Part shown: one piece after another, positions 31,161-32,142 of the stretch | Numbering within the stretch: position 1 is the first letter of the stretch | How the letters are laid out: every line of letters starts with the position of its first letter | Origin: Bacteroidales bacterium | GTDB taxonomy: Bacteria > Bacteroidota > Bacteroidia > Bacteroidales > UBA12481 | NCBI GenBank assembly: GCA_012523435.1 | Contig: JAAYIP010000171.1 | Location: 1-32,142, forward strand | Length of the DNA stretch: 32,142 bases | Direction of reading: 5' to 3' | Made by a program: the position numbers and the translations under genes | Notes under the pieces: generated by a model | The model's database searches: none | What the model saw: only the letters and a program-made list of their open reading frames with translations | Told to the model about the DNA's origin: nothing

Positions 31161-32142
31161 ATGGAGATGAAACAAACGGTTTTAAGTGGAATCCGGTCGA
31201 CTGGTAACCTTCACCTGGGAAACTATTTCGGTGCCATCCGAAATTTCGTGGGGATGCAACACGAGTACAACTGTTATTTTTTCGTGGCCGACTGGCATTC
31301 GCTGACGACTCATCCACACCCGAATGATCTGCACGGTAATGTCAAAACCGTCCTGTCGGAATACCTGGCCTGCGGCATTGATCCAGAGGTGGCTACTCTC
31401 TACATCCAGAGCGATGTGCCGGAGATTGCCGAACTCTATCTTCTGATGAACATGAACGCCTATATTGGTGAGCTGGAGCGCACGACAACCTTCAAAGAGA
31501 AGATCCGCACCCAGCCCGATAATGTCAATGCCGGGCTGCTCACCTATCCGGTGCTGATGGCCACCGATATCATCATCCACAAAGCTCACAAGGTGCCCGT
31601 GGGCAAGGATCAAGAACAGAATATCGAGATGGCTCGCCGCTTTGCCCGGCGTTTTAATACTATTTATAACGTGGATTATTTCCCAGAACCTGAGGGATTT
31701 AGTTTTTCGGGTAACCTGATAAAAATTCCCGGACTGGATGGTTCGGGCAAGATGGGTAAATCGGAGGGTAATGCCATTAATCTCGCCGATAATGAGAAGA
31801 TTATTAGGAAAAAGGTGATGTCTGCTGTTACCGATAGCGGCCCGACTGAGATGAACCAGACTCCACCCGAGCCCATTGAAAACCTGTTCAAGCTGATGGA
31901 AGTTGCCAGTGGACCTTCCACCGTAATGCATTTCCGCGAGCGTTATGCCGATTGTACGATCCGATATGGAGATATGAAGAAGCAGCTGGCTGAGGATATT
32001 ATCCGGCTGACGGCACCGATTCGGGAGCGGATCATCGCCATACAATCCGATGATGATTATCTGGGCAGGGTGGTCAGGATGGGTGCCGAAAAAGCACGGG
32101 AAAGTGCTTCAAAAACCCTGCAGGATGTGCGGAAAATCATCG
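31161..32142 (+). CDS. trpS: Tryptophanyl-tRNA synthetase (3' end outside window)
   Basis: There are 327 open codons with no stop before the window edge, so only a short C-terminal part is missing. The class Ic signatures are clear: the HIGH-like motif HLGN at 18-21 (STGNLHLGNYFGA), DWHSLTT at 45-50, the tryptophan pocket region NMNAYIGELERTT, the segment with VGKDQEQNIEMARR, and the KMSKS-like KMGKS at 197-201 in DGSGKMGKSEGN. The enzyme charges tRNA-Trp in the cytosol. ATG codons at 31161 and 31167 are both plausible; family members often start close to the second. A reverse-strand open frame here is a shadow. Confidence 0.95.
   Translation, partial: MEMKQTVLSGIRSTGNLHLGNYFGAIRNFVGMQHEYNCYFFVADWHSLTTHPHPNDLHGNVKTVLSEYLACGIDPEVATLYIQSDVPEIAELYLLMNMNAYIGELERTTTFKEKIRTQPDNVNAGLLTYPVLMATDIIIHKAHKVPVGKDQEQNIEMARRFARRFNTIYNVDYFPEPEGFSFSGNLIKIPGLDGSGKMGKSEGNAINLADNEKIIRKKVMSAVTDSGPTEMNQTPPEPIENLFKLMEVASGPSTVMHFRERYADCTIRYGDMKKQLAEDIIRLTAPIRERIIAIQSDDDYLGRVVRMGAEKARESASKTLQDVRKII

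Noticed and set aside
31182-32045. Long minus-strand open frame of 287 codons
   Set aside because: It is the shadow of trpS on the plus strand, which carries the HIGH-like and KMSKS-like motifs. The minus translation has no family character.
1-32142. CRISPR array, insertion sequence, integrase, phage or toxin-antitoxin genes
   Set aside because: No spaced direct-repeat array, transposase-like or integrase-like protein, or paired small genes of that kind were seen on either strand.

Overview
The window looks like the chromosome of a member of the Bacteroidota, probably Bacteroidales or Marinilabiliales, and probably uncultured. Four things point there: a type IX secretion sorting domain at the C-terminus of one protein, the three-gene succinate dehydrogenase/fumarate reductase set with a single five-helix cytochrome b subunit, a 33-residue Thx ribosomal protein gene, and promoters of the TTTG-N19-TAnnTTTG type (best case upstream of rplM). 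Most genes have no obvious Shine-Dalgarno sequence; the LytTR regulator is an exception. I could not assign a genus.

Layout. Positions 1-2558 (+) hold the 3' part of a PspC-family membrane protein, a CPBP/CAAX-type membrane protease and a secreted TlpA-like thioredoxin. A conserved-looking hypothetical gene (2565-3284, -) and an M24 aminopeptidase P (3385-4776, +) follow. Next come sdhCAB (8205-4786, -), an alpha/beta hydrolase (8330-9133, +), and a minus-strand run of tRNA-Leu(CAA), thx, dCMP deaminase, C-terminal processing protease and periplasmic 5'-nucleotidase (13285 down to 9139). A T9SS-cargo protein gene (13383-15614, -) carries an in-frame stop at its third codon, and a LytTR response regulator lies upstream of it. 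From 22671 down to 16604 is a dense translation and growth cluster: rplM-rpsI-rpsB-tsf, a terminator, then pyrH-frr-dxs.

Beyond 22741 the genes are more variable. They are a Gfo/Idh/MocA-fold protein that seems to have lost its catalytic residues, an O-antigen ligase-type polymerase overlapping a guanine deaminase, a lipoprotein, a decayed fragment that looks like 3-methyladenine DNA glycosylase, and an outer-membrane barrel-like protein. The window ends with housekeeping genes: dusB, rbfA with a LolC/E-like permease, and trpS, which runs off the end.

How the genes work together. sdhCAB feeds the menaquinone pool. rplM-rpsI-rpsB-tsf, frr, rbfA, thx, trpS, dusB and the tRNA all serve translation. 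pyrH, the dCMP deaminase, guaD and the periplasmic nucleotidase handle nucleotides. dxs starts isoprenoid synthesis. The remaining genes concern the envelope.

I found no CRISPR array, insertion sequence, phage, toxin-antitoxin pair or obvious new multi-gene system. The most notable observations are small ones: the nonsense codon in the T9SS cargo gene, the glycosylase remnant, the probable pseudoenzyme, a structured leader before rpsB, and a direct repeat beside the LytTR regulator.
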